A stretch of 15,497 nt of DNA from UBA6022 sp036382575 (GCA_036382575.1 DASVHL010000035.1:1-15497), one strand, 5' to 3'. Numbered from the stretch's first letter, positions 1-6,531 are shown. Numbers and translations are program-made. The notes: generated from the sequence alone by a model not told the origin.

Positions 1-1
1 A

Positions 2-814
2 CTGGCCGAAGCTGAAGCAAAAGCCGAAAAAGAAGCTCGTAAAGAAGCTGGCGACACTACTCCTCAATCAGAAGAAGCAGAAGCGCACGCTAAAAAAGGT
101 CCAAAACCAGTTGTACGCCCACGCATCGAACGCCGTGGCAAAAGCTACCAAACAGTTGCTAAGAATGTTGAAGCAACTAAGGTCTATGGCCTCGCTGAAG
201 CACTCGAAATTGCTACTAAAACAAACCCAAGCAAATTCGACGCCAGTGTTGAAGTACACGTTCGTCTTGGTGTTGACCCACGCCAGGCTGACCAGAACAT
301 CCGTACAACAGTAAGCCTACCAAATGGTACTGGTAAAACTGTCCGTGTTGCTGTATTTGCTCCAGAAGCTGAACACGCCGCTGCTAAAAAAGCTGGCGCT
401 GATGTTATTGGTGACGAAGAATTCCTAAAGCAACTTGATAAAGAAGATGTTAACTTTGACATTCTTATCGCAACTCCACAGTACATGCCAAAACTTGGTA
501 AATACGCACGTCTCTTGGGTCCACGTGGCCTTATGCCAAACCCAAAGAGCGGTACTGTTGCAACTGATGTTTCTAAAGCAGTTACCGAAGCTAAGGCCGG
601 TAAAGTTGAATACCGTGTCGACAAGCAAGCTATTGTGCACCTTGCAATTGGTAAAGTATCATTTGGCGCTGACAAGCTCGCTGAAAATGCAAAAGCATTC
701 TTCGACAGCCTACAGTCACAAAAGCCTACTAGCCTAAAAGGTAGCTACGTTAAATCAACAAGCATCAGCACCACTATGGGTCCTGGTATCAAAGTTGAGA
801 ACGTTGTTAGCTAA
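2..814 (+). CDS. rplA: 50S ribosomal protein L1 (5' end missing)
   Basis: L1 forms the ribosomal L1 stalk at the E site, binds 23S rRNA and commonly represses its own operon. The reading frame is open from base 2, so the start lies left of the window; 270 codons are visible. The first 40 or so visible residues are an Ala/Glu/Lys-rich low-complexity stretch not found in the typical L1 of about 230 residues. The L1 fold proper starts near the VEATKVYGLAEAL segment. Family hallmarks follow: LGVDPRQADQNIR, the LPNGTGKTVRVAVF segment, the highly conserved GPRGLMPNPKSGTV around codons 170-185, and the C-terminal SISTTMGPG. The gene ends in TAA and is followed directly by a strong terminator. rplJ and rplL, which normally come next, lie about 6.4 kb away. 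Identification is secure; only the length of the N-terminal extension is unknown. Confidence 0.97.
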   Translation: MAEAEAKAEKEARKEAGDTTPQSEEAEAHAKKGPKPVVRPRIERRGKSYQTVAKNVEATKVYGLAEALEIATKTNPSKFDASVEVHVRLGVDPRQADQNIRTTVSLPNGTGKTVRVAVFAPEAEHAAAKKAGADVIGDEEFLKQLDKEDVNFDILIATPQYMPKLGKYARLLGPRGLMPNPKSGTVATDVSKAVTEAKAGKVEYRVDKQAIVHLAIGKVSFGADKLAENAKAFFDSLQSQKPTSLKGSYVKSTSISTTMGPGIKVENVVS

Positions 815-827
815 TTAGCCGACAACT

Positions 828-867
828 CAAACAAAAATCGCCTCGTTACTGAGGCGATTTTTGTTTG
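828..867. terminator. Bidirectional intrinsic terminator between rplA and a convergent gene
   Basis: A perfect 17-bp inverted repeat (arms 828-844 and 851-867) surrounds a 6-nt loop GTTACT. The GC-rich core CGCCTC/GAGGCG is flanked by A5 on the left and T5 on the right, so each strand reads a hairpin followed by a U-run. It ends rplA on the plus strand and abuts the TAG stop of the minus-strand gene (868-870). Confidence 0.93.
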
Positions 868-1530
868 CTAGCTATGATGACTAACTAGTTGTATGACTCG
901 GCGGGCAAGTCCTGTATGAACTTCCGTTTTGTCGGTAATTGCCGGTTCAAGTTCGCGCTCTGCGCGCAGGGGCTGGTCTTGTCTGCTGGCAACTTCGGTC
1001 GGTGCTGTTGATAGCATTTTATCGACAGTAACATCAATGCGACCATATGGCTCAAGTTCTTGGTTCAAAATATCTACGTAATCAAGCGTCTTATCACGCT
1101 CTTCTTTTAGTACTTTTTGCTTTACTTCATGATAGACTGCATCAAACGCCTCATTGGCCAACTGGTTAGCATCGAAGCGCTCTTCGCCCTCATCAGCTTT
1201 GATCATTCCTTCAACTTGTAGATCAACACTGTCAAACTGGAACGCAACTTTATTTACATATTGTTCACGCATTTGTTCGTATGACGCTTCGTCAACATGT
1301 CCTAAATCATGAAACACACTAACGGTGACCATGTCTGATGCAAGGCGGAGAATCATGGCGCGCACAGAACCAAGTTCCGCTCGTCGACCGGCTTCTTGGT
1401 CATTTTGATCAACGCCAACTTCCACAGCAGGGAGATCTGACAGGGGAGTAGGCGGTGGTAAAATATGATCGAGCATAGGTGTCATAACCTGCTGCTCTGA
1501 ATGTTTGTTTTGTTCCAATTGTTCGTACAT
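868..1530 (-). CDS. Hypothetical protein, 220 aa, acidic and mostly helical
   Basis: I do not recognise this protein. It starts at ATG 1530 with a weak AAAGG about 8 nt upstream and ends in TAG immediately before the shared terminator. The first 60 residues or so are rich in Gln, Pro, Asp and Glu and look disordered, with a PPPTP stretch near residue 27. Residues of roughly 60-150 are predicted helical by eye, with heptad-like charged runs. There is no signal peptide, membrane segment, cysteine pair or recognisable catalytic motif. It is transcribed divergently from thyA and convergently with rplA, apparently as a single gene. Length and codon use resemble the neighbours, so it is probably a real gene, perhaps lineage-restricted. 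Nothing in the sequence supports a function. Confidence 0.75.
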   Translation of the reverse strand: MYEQLEQNKHSEQQVMTPMLDHILPPPTPLSDLPAVEVGVDQNDQEAGRRAELGSVRAMILRLASDMVTVSVFHDLGHVDEASYEQMREQYVNKVAFQFDSVDLQVEGMIKADEGEERFDANQLANEAFDAVYHEVKQKVLKEERDKTLDYVDILNQELEPYGRIDVTVDKMLSTAPTEVASRQDQPLRAERELEPAITDKTEVHTGLARRVIQLVSHHS

Positions 1531-1593
1531 ATAGCATGCCTTTGCTTATATTTTTTGTTGATGGGCTGTTTGTTTGGAACGGCTCTTGCGAAC

Positions 1594-1602
1594 ATAATAT
1601 CA
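1594..1602 (-). promoter_or_regulatory. Candidate extended -10 promoter for the 220-aa hypothetical gene
   Basis: Read on the minus strand this is TGA-TATTAT, an extended -10 with five of six consensus bases in the hexamer. No convincing -35 lies 16-18 nt further upstream. It would give a leader of about 55 nt before ATG 1530. Confidence 0.45.
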
Positions 1603-1661
1603 TAAGTGATATACGAAGTATAGTATTTTTTAACAGATTATTATAAAGTAGCTGACAGGGT

Positions 1662-1682
1662 GAGTGGACAGTCAGTTCACTC
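1662..1682 (+). promoter_or_regulatory. Hairpin in the thyA 5' leader
   Basis: GAGTGGAC (1662-1669) pairs with GTTCACTC (1675-1682) across AGTCA, giving seven Watson-Crick pairs and one G-U. An alternative pairing of CTGAC (1652-1656) with GTCAG (1671-1675) would break this stem. It lies about 18 nt before the Shine-Dalgarno site. A regulatory role is only a possibility. Confidence 0.35.
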
Positions 1683-1715
1683 CTAGTACCAAGAGAGAAA
1701 AAGGAGGTGGTGTTG

Positions 1716-2519
1716 GTGACTATTCCAACGCCATACGAAGATTTGCTACGGGATGTGATGGTGAATGGCACACACAAGTCAGACCGCACGGGTACTGGCA
1801 CGCGCAGCGTGTTTGGTCGCCAATTGCGATTTGATTTGTCGAGAAGCTTTCCGCTCATCACAACCAAGCGTATCCACTTTAAATCGGTCGCCGTGGAACT
1901 TTTATGGTTTCTGCGCGGCGACTCCAACGTTAAGTGGATGCAAGAACAGGGCGTCAGCATCTGGGACGAGTGGGCTGATGCAGATGGCGAACTGGGACCA
2001 GTGTACGGTGTCCAGTGGCGCAGCTGGCCGACGCCTAATGGCGGACATGTCGATCAGATTTCTGAATTGATGAACAATATAGCATCAAATCCAGACTCAC
2101 GTCGACACATCGTGTCGGCCTGGAACGTATCACAGATCAAAGATATGGCCTTGCCACCATGCCATGCATTCTTTCAGTTCTACGTGGCCGACGGTAAGTT
2201 GTCTTGCCAGCTGTACCAGCGATCAGCCGACACCTTCCTCGGTGTCCCGTTCAATATTGCATCGTACGCATTGTTGACCTGCATGATCGCACAGCAACTG
2301 GATCTGCAGCCGGGCGAGTTCGTCTGGACGGGGGGTGATGTTCACGTCTACGACAATCATGTCGATCAAGTGAACGAACAGCTATCCCGTGATCCGTACG
2401 AGTATCCGCAACTGAAGATCCTGCGCAAGCCGGAGTCAATCTTCGACTACACCCTCGATGACTTTGAAGTGGTTGATTACCGTCATCACCCAGGCATCAA
2501 GGCTCCTATTGCGGTCTAA
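1716..2519 (+). CDS. thyA: Thymidylate synthase (folate-dependent, ThyA type)
   Basis: ThyA methylates dUMP to dTMP with methylene-tetrahydrofolate as donor, releasing dihydrofolate. The protein aligns nearly end to end with the E. coli family: DRTGTGT near the N-terminus, the LLWFLRGDSN segment, WDEWAD, the catalytic cysteine in PPCHAFFQFY (Cys149 from the chosen start), the YQRSADTFLG phosphate-binding stretch, PFNIASYALL, and HPGIKAPIAV at the C-terminus. Four alternative starts follow one another: GTG 1707, GTG 1710, TTG 1713 and GTG 1716. The strong AAGGAGG at 1701-1707 covers the first, so GTG 1716, 8 nt downstream, is the best start and gives 267 residues (E. coli has 264). The folate recycling enzyme folA lies convergently just downstream. 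Confidence 0.97.
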   Translation: MTIPTPYEDLLRDVMVNGTHKSDRTGTGTRSVFGRQLRFDLSRSFPLITTKRIHFKSVAVELLWFLRGDSNVKWMQEQGVSIWDEWADADGELGPVYGVQWRSWPTPNGGHVDQISELMNNIASNPDSRRHIVSAWNVSQIKDMALPPCHAFFQFYVADGKLSCQLYQRSADTFLGVPFNIASYALLTCMIAQQLDLQPGEFVWTGGDVHVYDNHVDQVNEQLSRDPYEYPQLKILRKPESIFDYTLDDFEVVDYRHHPGIKAPIAV

Positions 2520-2532
2520 CCCTATTCATCGT

Positions 2533-2579
2533 CCGGCGGACTGACAGAATGAATCAATGATTCATCGCCAGTCCGCCGG
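2533..2579. terminator. Compound hairpin between convergent thyA and folA
   Basis: An 11-bp perfect outer stem (2533-2543 with 2569-2579, CCGGCGGACTG) encloses a second 7-bp stem (2549-2555 with 2559-2565) with an AAT loop. It sits between two convergent stop codons, as a bidirectional terminator would. There is no proper T-run on either side, so it may act with Rho or as an RNA 3'-end stabiliser. Confidence 0.6.
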
Positions 2580-2590
2580 GCCTTATTCAT

Positions 2591-3070
2591 TTATAACTTT
2601 CGTCTATACGTCACGAAATCGAAATCATATTTGTTGCGATCATCCGCCTCGTGCACATCACGCTCAATCTCTTGCCACGAATCGTCAAGCTCTGGGAAGA
2701 ACGTATCAACATCCGGAAACTCGGCATGCACTTCGGTCACATGCACTAAATCAATACCGTTAAGTGCCTGGCGATAAATGCTAGCACCGCCAATGACCAC
2801 TGACTCATGCCGGGCACGCACATAGGCAGCGTGTAGACTATCAACCGCAACGACATCAACATCGTCAAGCTCGCGGTGTGTTACAACAATATTTTCGCGA
2901 TCAGGTAGTACTCCGACTGATTCAAACGTTGTCCGGCCCATGATAACTGTTCGTCCTAATGTCAGTGCCCGAAAGTGCCGCAAGTCAGCTGGAAGATCAC
3001 GGCCCCATGGTAAATCACCATTCACTCCAATGCCACGGTTCTGATCATAAGCGACAACAAGTCGTTTCAT
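2591..3070 (-). CDS. folA: Dihydrofolate reductase
   Basis: FolA reduces dihydrofolate to tetrahydrofolate with NADPH and so regenerates the cofactor that ThyA oxidises. The 159-aa protein shows the family order: the VVAYDQNRGIGVNGDLPW N-terminus, the acidic active-site residue Asp29 in DLPADLRHF, the VIMGRTTFESVG nucleotide-binding motif, NIVVTH, the VIGGASIYRQAL loop and TEVHAEFPDVDTFFP. It has a small GRD insertion between Trp22 and LPADL compared with E. coli. The start is ATG 3070, one base after the TAA of the upstream ITPase gene, so translation is probably coupled. A longer in-frame extension upstream lies inside that gene and is not supported. Conserved catalytic residues make this call secure. 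Confidence 0.96.
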   Translation of the reverse strand: MKRLVVAYDQNRGIGVNGDLPWGRDLPADLRHFRALTLGRTVIMGRTTFESVGVLPDRENIVVTHRELDDVDVVAVDSLHAAYVRARHESVVIGGASIYRQALNGIDLVHVTEVHAEFPDVDTFFPELDDSWQEIERDVHEADDRNKYDFDFVTYRRKL

Positions 3071-3071
3071 T

Positions 3072-3608
3072 TTAAAGAGTATCGACAAACATTTTAATAG
3101 CTTTTTGACGATGACTAACTGTATCCTTTTCATCACCCGTCATCTCGGCGTACGTTTTATCATGACCATCGGGAACAAATGTGACATCGAAGCCAAATCC
3201 ATCGTTTCCACGAGGTGCAACAATAGTGCCTTTGGCATCTCCGCGAAGAGTCACTAGATTAGTCCCGTCATAATACGCAACCGCGCACGATATCGTCGCT
3301 GCTTCGCCTTCATGCGTTGCAAGTTGATAGAGTGCATCATTACCAAGCCGCTTCATAAAGAACTTGATAAATGGACCGGGCAGACCATTTAAATGTTCTA
3401 GTGCCGCAGATACATCTTCAACAACAACTGGCATACCAACGACTTCATAGGCACGCTTGGCCTTATCGGCAACAATCTCTTCGGGTTCATCACTCTGAAT
3501 CTCTGGAAGATCAATGTCCATTGATTCCAGTGTCACGTCGTCCGGCATTTGTCGCTGCCATTCGCGCAGTTTATTTTCATTTCCTGTCACAAGTAGTATT
3601 TTTCTCAT
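3072..3608 (-). CDS. Non-canonical purine NTP pyrophosphatase (HAM1/ITPase family)
   Basis: This family hydrolyses dITP/ITP and XTP to the monophosphate and pyrophosphate, keeping deaminated purines out of DNA and RNA. The 178-aa protein carries TGNENKLREW at the N-terminus, IDLPEIQSDEPEEI, the VEDVSA metal/substrate segment, GLPGPFIKFF, the GTIVAPRGNDGFGFDVTF core, TYAEM and the C-terminal SHRQKA. The DLPE, LPGPxIK and IVAPRG stretches look more like eukaryotic and archaeal ITPA than E. coli RdgB, which has GAPGIYSARY at the middle position. The ATG is only 6 nt past a TGA-GATAAT -10 box, so the mRNA may be leaderless. It forms a two-gene operon with folA. Family membership is secure; the exact substrate preference is inferred. 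Confidence 0.94.
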   Translation of the reverse strand: MRKILLVTGNENKLREWQRQMPDDVTLESMDIDLPEIQSDEPEEIVADKAKRAYEVVGMPVVVEDVSAALEHLNGLPGPFIKFFMKRLGNDALYQLATHEGEAATISCAVAYYDGTNLVTLRGDAKGTIVAPRGNDGFGFDVTFVPDGHDKTYAEMTGDEKDTVSHRQKAIKMFVDTL

Positions 3609-3614
3609 TCTGGT

Positions 3615-3642
3615 ATTATCTCAGCTTTTGTTGCACAAGCAA
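3615..3642 (-). promoter_or_regulatory. Promoter of ITPase-folA, likely leaderless
   Basis: On the minus strand, TTGCTT (3637-3642), a 16-nt spacer ending in TGA, then GATAAT (3615-3620). Only 6 nt (3609-3614) separate the -10 from the ATG at 3608. Transcription would therefore begin at or next to the start codon, and no Shine-Dalgarno site is present. Confidence 0.6.
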
Positions 3643-3659
3643 AACGCTCATGCTACACT
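3631..3659 (+). promoter_or_regulatory. Promoter of the NUDIX-dcd-tmk operon
   Basis: TTGCAC (3631-3636), a 17-nt spacer ending in TGC, then TACACT (3654-3659), an extended -10. It overlaps the divergent ITPase-folA promoter on the other strand, so the two could compete. The leader would be about 45 nt and carries a near-complete Shine-Dalgarno GGAGGTGA at 3699-3706. Confidence 0.5.
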
Positions 3660-3710
3660 TAAGCCACAAATCAACAAAAACAAACATATTCTACCTGGGG
3701 AGGTGAGGAC

Positions 3711-4202
3711 ATGCCACATATTCACACAAATGATGGTGAATTCGATTTAACCGTGTGCGGTTATTTAGTTCACGACGATAAAACATTACTTATCAAACAT
3801 AAAAAGTTACCAATCTGGACACCGCCAAGTGGCCATGTTGAATTAGACCAGTCGCCGATTGAAGCATTATACGTGGAGATCCGCGAAGAGGCTGGTATTA
3901 AAGAGACACATCTTGAGTTGATCGAGACTCATCACCGACCAAAAGGCTTCACACCAAGCAATAATGCTGTGTCTATGCCGCTACCGTTTGATCTAGAACA
4001 TCATCCGGTCAGCGATACGCATCGGCATATTAACATGTCGTACGTTTTAAAAAGCAATACTAGTGATGTCGAACCTGGTCCAGGGGAATCAAATACATTC
4101 AAATGGTTTACTGTTGACGAACTGCGCGCCTTCGGGGACACTAATAGTAGTATTATCAGTTCGGCTATATTTGCAATCGAGCACGTCAGGGAGACTAACT
4201 AA
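3711..4202 (+). CDS. NUDIX hydrolase
   Basis: NUDIX enzymes cleave nucleoside diphosphates linked to another group, including oxidised or unwanted dNTPs. In this 163-aa protein the NUDIX box runs from GHVELD to REEAGI (about residues 42-64). The metal-binding glutamates of the REUxEE core are present as VEIREE. Two flanking positions deviate: the first box Glu is Gln, and the Arg of REU is Val. The start is ATG 3711 behind a very strong GGAGGTGA. The TAA stop overlaps the next ATG by one base (TAATG). Being the first gene of an operon with dcd and tmk suggests a nucleotide substrate, for example a housecleaning dNTP, but the substrate cannot be read from the sequence. Confidence 0.9.
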   Translation: MPHIHTNDGEFDLTVCGYLVHDDKTLLIKHKKLPIWTPPSGHVELDQSPIEALYVEIREEAGIKETHLELIETHHRPKGFTPSNNAVSMPLPFDLEHHPVSDTHRHINMSYVLKSNTSDVEPGPGESNTFKWFTVDELRAFGDTNSSIISSAIFAIEHVRETN

Positions 4203-4921
4203 TGAGTGTGTACAGTAACACCGAGATCAAAGCAGCTATTAAAGATGGAACAATTGTTTCTGTTCCGTATAACGAAGCGCATGTCAGTGAAGCCAGCCTC
4301 GACTTTACATTGGGTCATTATTTCTATAAGCAAGAGTTTGACGAGAACGCCAAGGTCTATAACCCATTCGACAAAGACGATGTTGACCGCTATTTCAAAG
4401 GCCCACTCGAAGCTATGCCGCATAAAGACTGGTGCGAGAAGTACGGTTTTAAACTGTTCGATAACATCCCGGCCGATCACCCAATCATCGTGCTCCGTCC
4501 TGGTGAACGTATCCTCGCGCACACGCATGAATTTGTTGGTATCCGCGCCCATGGCGGCGCCAGTGAAGTCCGTTCACGCAGTAGCTGGGGCCGTAATGGT
4601 GTCGCTATTTGTTTTGATGCTGGCTGGATCGATCCGGGTTACATCAACCGCATCACACTGGAAATCTATAACTTGAACATGCACGAATCAGTCGTCTTAC
4701 CAGTCGGCGAACGCGTTGGACAATTAATCTTCCACAAAACAGGTCCGGTCGAAGGCGACTATAGCGACGGCCGCAATGGCATGAGTGGTAAATATCAGCA
4801 CACAGACGATCTAGAAGAGCTGATTCGCACTTGGTCACCAGAGCAAATGCTACCACGCGCTTACAAAGACGCCCGCAAAGCGCCACCAGTTATCAGTGGT
4901 CTTCCTGACGGATTAAAGTAA
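4202..4921 (+). CDS. dcd: dCTP deaminase family protein (Dcd; possibly bifunctional)
   Basis: Dcd deaminates dCTP to dUTP; the bifunctional relatives go straight to dUMP, the ThyA substrate. Family features are EASLDFTLG near residue 30, LRPGERILA, the substrate-binding RSSWGR (residues 126-131, matching RSSLAR), AGWIDPGY, the catalytic Glu154 in LEIYN, GERVGQLIF, and GKYQ towards the C-terminus. The AGWIDPGY..ITLEI run resembles bifunctional DCD-DUT enzymes. Whether this protein also removes pyrophosphate is open. At 239 aa it is longer than the usual 170-205; extra sequence lies at residues of about 45-85 (Asp/Phe/Lys-rich) and at the C-terminus. It overlaps the NUDIX stop and the tmk start by one base each, so all three are probably translationally coupled. 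Confidence 0.88.
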   Translation: MSVYSNTEIKAAIKDGTIVSVPYNEAHVSEASLDFTLGHYFYKQEFDENAKVYNPFDKDDVDRYFKGPLEAMPHKDWCEKYGFKLFDNIPADHPIIVLRPGERILAHTHEFVGIRAHGGASEVRSRSSWGRNGVAICFDAGWIDPGYINRITLEIYNLNMHESVVLPVGERVGQLIFHKTGPVEGDYSDGRNGMSGKYQHTDDLEELIRTWSPEQMLPRAYKDARKAPPVISGLPDGLK

Positions 4922-5541
4922 TGCCTCGTGGCAAGTACATCGTCATCGAAGGCGGTGACGGCACCGGAAAAACGACCCAGGCAGACCTACTACAGAATTA
5001 TCTTGAGTCACAAGGCTTAAATGTTATTCACTTGAAAGAACCCGGCGGTTCACCAATCGCCGAAGCGATCCGTTCGGTTATTTTAGACGGGACACTGCCA
5101 CGGACTCCAATGACAAACATCTTGCTATTTACTGCCAACCGTCACGAACTATGGCATGAAAAAATAAAACCCGCACTAGATGCGGGCACATGGGTAATTG
5201 CGACACGTAATTATTGGTCAACACTTGTCTATCAGGGAGTGGGTGAAGGCATGGATCAATCCATCATCGACGCAATCACTGCAACGTTTACGGATCCACA
5301 GTATATGAATCCAGATTATGGGATCATTTTATCTATCGATGATGTTAGCGTGTCAAAAAGCCGCGTCGCCGAACGTGGCCCATTAGAAAAACCAGATCCA
5401 TTCGAAATCCGCGGCCTCGACTTTCACGAAAAAATTCGCGCAGGATATCTAGAAATTGCCAAATCATATCAGTTACCGGTTATTTCCGCATCACAGTCGA
5501 TAGAAAAGGTTTCAGAAGATATAAAACAACTTATAGTTTAA
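4921..5541 (+). CDS. tmk: Thymidylate kinase
   Basis: Tmk phosphorylates dTMP to dTDP with ATP, the step after ThyA. The 206-aa protein has the P-loop EGGDGTGKTTQ (residues 10-20), the KEPGGSPIAEAIR substrate segment, a YWSTLVYQG stretch equivalent to the family DRY..S..AYQG motif, and a LID region RGPLEKPDPFE. In the DR motif the usual Asp is Thr95 (TRNYWS) while Arg96 is kept, a departure at a usually conserved position. The ATG overlaps the dcd stop (TAATG) and there is no separate Shine-Dalgarno, so expression should depend on coupling. The gene ends 4 bp from a convergent gene with no hairpin between. Family assignment is secure; activity is probable. Confidence 0.94.
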   Translation: MPRGKYIVIEGGDGTGKTTQADLLQNYLESQGLNVIHLKEPGGSPIAEAIRSVILDGTLPRTPMTNILLFTANRHELWHEKIKPALDAGTWVIATRNYWSTLVYQGVGEGMDQSIIDAITATFTDPQYMNPDYGIILSIDDVSVSKSRVAERGPLEKPDPFEIRGLDFHEKIRAGYLEIAKSYQLPVISASQSIEKVSEDIKQLIV

Positions 5542-5545
5542 TATT

Positions 5546-6427
5546 TTAAGCTTCTTCTGTTGGTTTAGCGATACGTAGATATTTCTGCATTCCAAGCGAC
5601 TGCAGGTTCATTCGCGTATTGCCTACAGGGACATTTACCGGTTGCATACCCTCGATATGTAAATCGTTGTGAAGTGCAATAAAAGCATACCGCCCGATAA
5701 GTTCTAGATGGCGACCAGCGACAATAACGTCAGCCTCTTTACCCTTAAATGCAATCACCTCTGAACCAACATTTTCTGCGGTATTGAGCATTAGATCGGC
5801 TCGTGCCATCTGGACCTTGCCGCCGATAATTTCAAAATCTGAATCCTGATTCATATTTTCTTGTTGCATACGTGACACGAAGGTTGCATGCGCCAACATT
5901 GTCGACCGGTTATCAAAAAATGCAGTCCATTTCATAACTTCGACACCGCCAACGACCGGGTGCTCGGCTAAAAGCAGCCCAAGACGCCCAATCGTTGACA
6001 CAGCAGCGCGAGCCGCAATAATATCATTAGCTTTCTCTACAGAGAAACGTTCTGTTGAACGCAAAGACTCACGATATTTACGCATCGAAGCGTTATTTTT
6101 ATGACTCTGACGTTCATGTTCAATTTCAACCTCTTGATGGGCGAGTTCTTGGACGTCATCGGGAATATTATATTTTTCAGCCGCTTCAAGTAGGCGACCT
6201 TCTGTTAATATGCTTGCCGCCCTATAGTAGTCAAGACCAGTAGTGCTAAGGTGAAATGGGTCTAAAGGAGTAGGTGAAAGAGCATCATACTCAAAAGGCT
6301 GCGCCTGCATGAGAATAGGATCTATAACTGCTTGCTGGTAACTGACTGGGCCGTCTTTAAAATACAAATCTGTTGCTTCAGATTTGGACTGGAAGATATC
6401 GGTTTTAGCAAAATTACGATCAATCAT
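5546..6427 (-). CDS. Hypothetical protein, 293 aa
   Basis: I do not recognise this protein. The first 75 residues are rich in Pro, Asp, Tyr and Gln and look loosely structured. Residues of about 80-130 form a charged, probably coiled-coil helix. The rest is a mixed alpha/beta region with many Ala, Val and Gly, including LLLAEHPVVGGVEVMKW and VNVPVGNTRMNL. There is no signal peptide, membrane helix or obvious catalytic motif. A TTG at 6433 is in frame, but ATG 6427 is better because a TGA-TATAAT box ends 7 nt before it, suggesting a leaderless transcript. The stop lies 4 bp from the convergent tmk stop. Codon usage matches the neighbours. It is probably a real, taxonomically restricted cytoplasmic protein. 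Confidence 0.78.
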   Translation of the reverse strand: MIDRNFAKTDIFQSKSEATDLYFKDGPVSYQQAVIDPILMQAQPFEYDALSPTPLDPFHLSTTGLDYYRAASILTEGRLLEAAEKYNIPDDVQELAHQEVEIEHERQSHKNNASMRKYRESLRSTERFSVEKANDIIAARAAVSTIGRLGLLLAEHPVVGGVEVMKWTAFFDNRSTMLAHATFVSRMQQENMNQDSDFEIIGGKVQMARADLMLNTAENVGSEVIAFKGKEADVIVAGRHLELIGRYAFIALHNDLHIEGMQPVNVPVGNTRMNLQSLGMQKYLRIAKPTEEA

Positions 6428-6434
6428 TAGCAAT

Positions 6435-6463
6435 ATTATATCATTTCTTATATACTTTGTCTA
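6435..6463 (-). promoter_or_regulatory. Strong promoter of the 293-aa hypothetical gene, likely leaderless
   Basis: On the minus strand, TAGACA (6458-6463, five of six -35 bases), a 17-nt spacer ending in TGA, then a consensus TATAAT (6435-6440). Seven nt (6428-6434) separate it from ATG 6427, so the predicted transcript starts at the start codon. Confidence 0.72.
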
Positions 6464-6483
6464 TTCTGCTTGGGCATTGAAAA

Positions 6484-6519
6484 GGGGACGAGCACGACAC
6501 TTGCGTGCCGGCTCGCCCC
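6484..6519 (-). terminator. Intrinsic terminator of the small 79-aa hypothetical gene
   Basis: A GC-rich stem pairs GGGG (6484-6487) with CCCC (6516-6519), CGAG (6489-6492) with CTCG (6512-6515) and CACG (6493-6496) with CGTG (6504-6507), with small bulges. On the minus strand it is followed by TTTT (6480-6483). It sits between the stop at 6532 and the next gene's promoter. Confidence 0.75.
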
Positions 6520-6531
6520 CGTAGAAAGGAT

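Noticed and set aside
184..675. 163-aa open frame on the minus strand opposite rplA
   Set aside because: It lies wholly antisense to the well-supported L1 gene, and its Ala/Ser/Thr/Arg-rich product matches no family. It is a shadow of L1 codon usage.
2591..3136. Longer DHFR start at 3136 (22 extra residues)
   Set aside because: The extension lies within the ITPase gene and has no homology to DHFR. ATG 3070, immediately after the ITPase stop, matches the family N-terminus.
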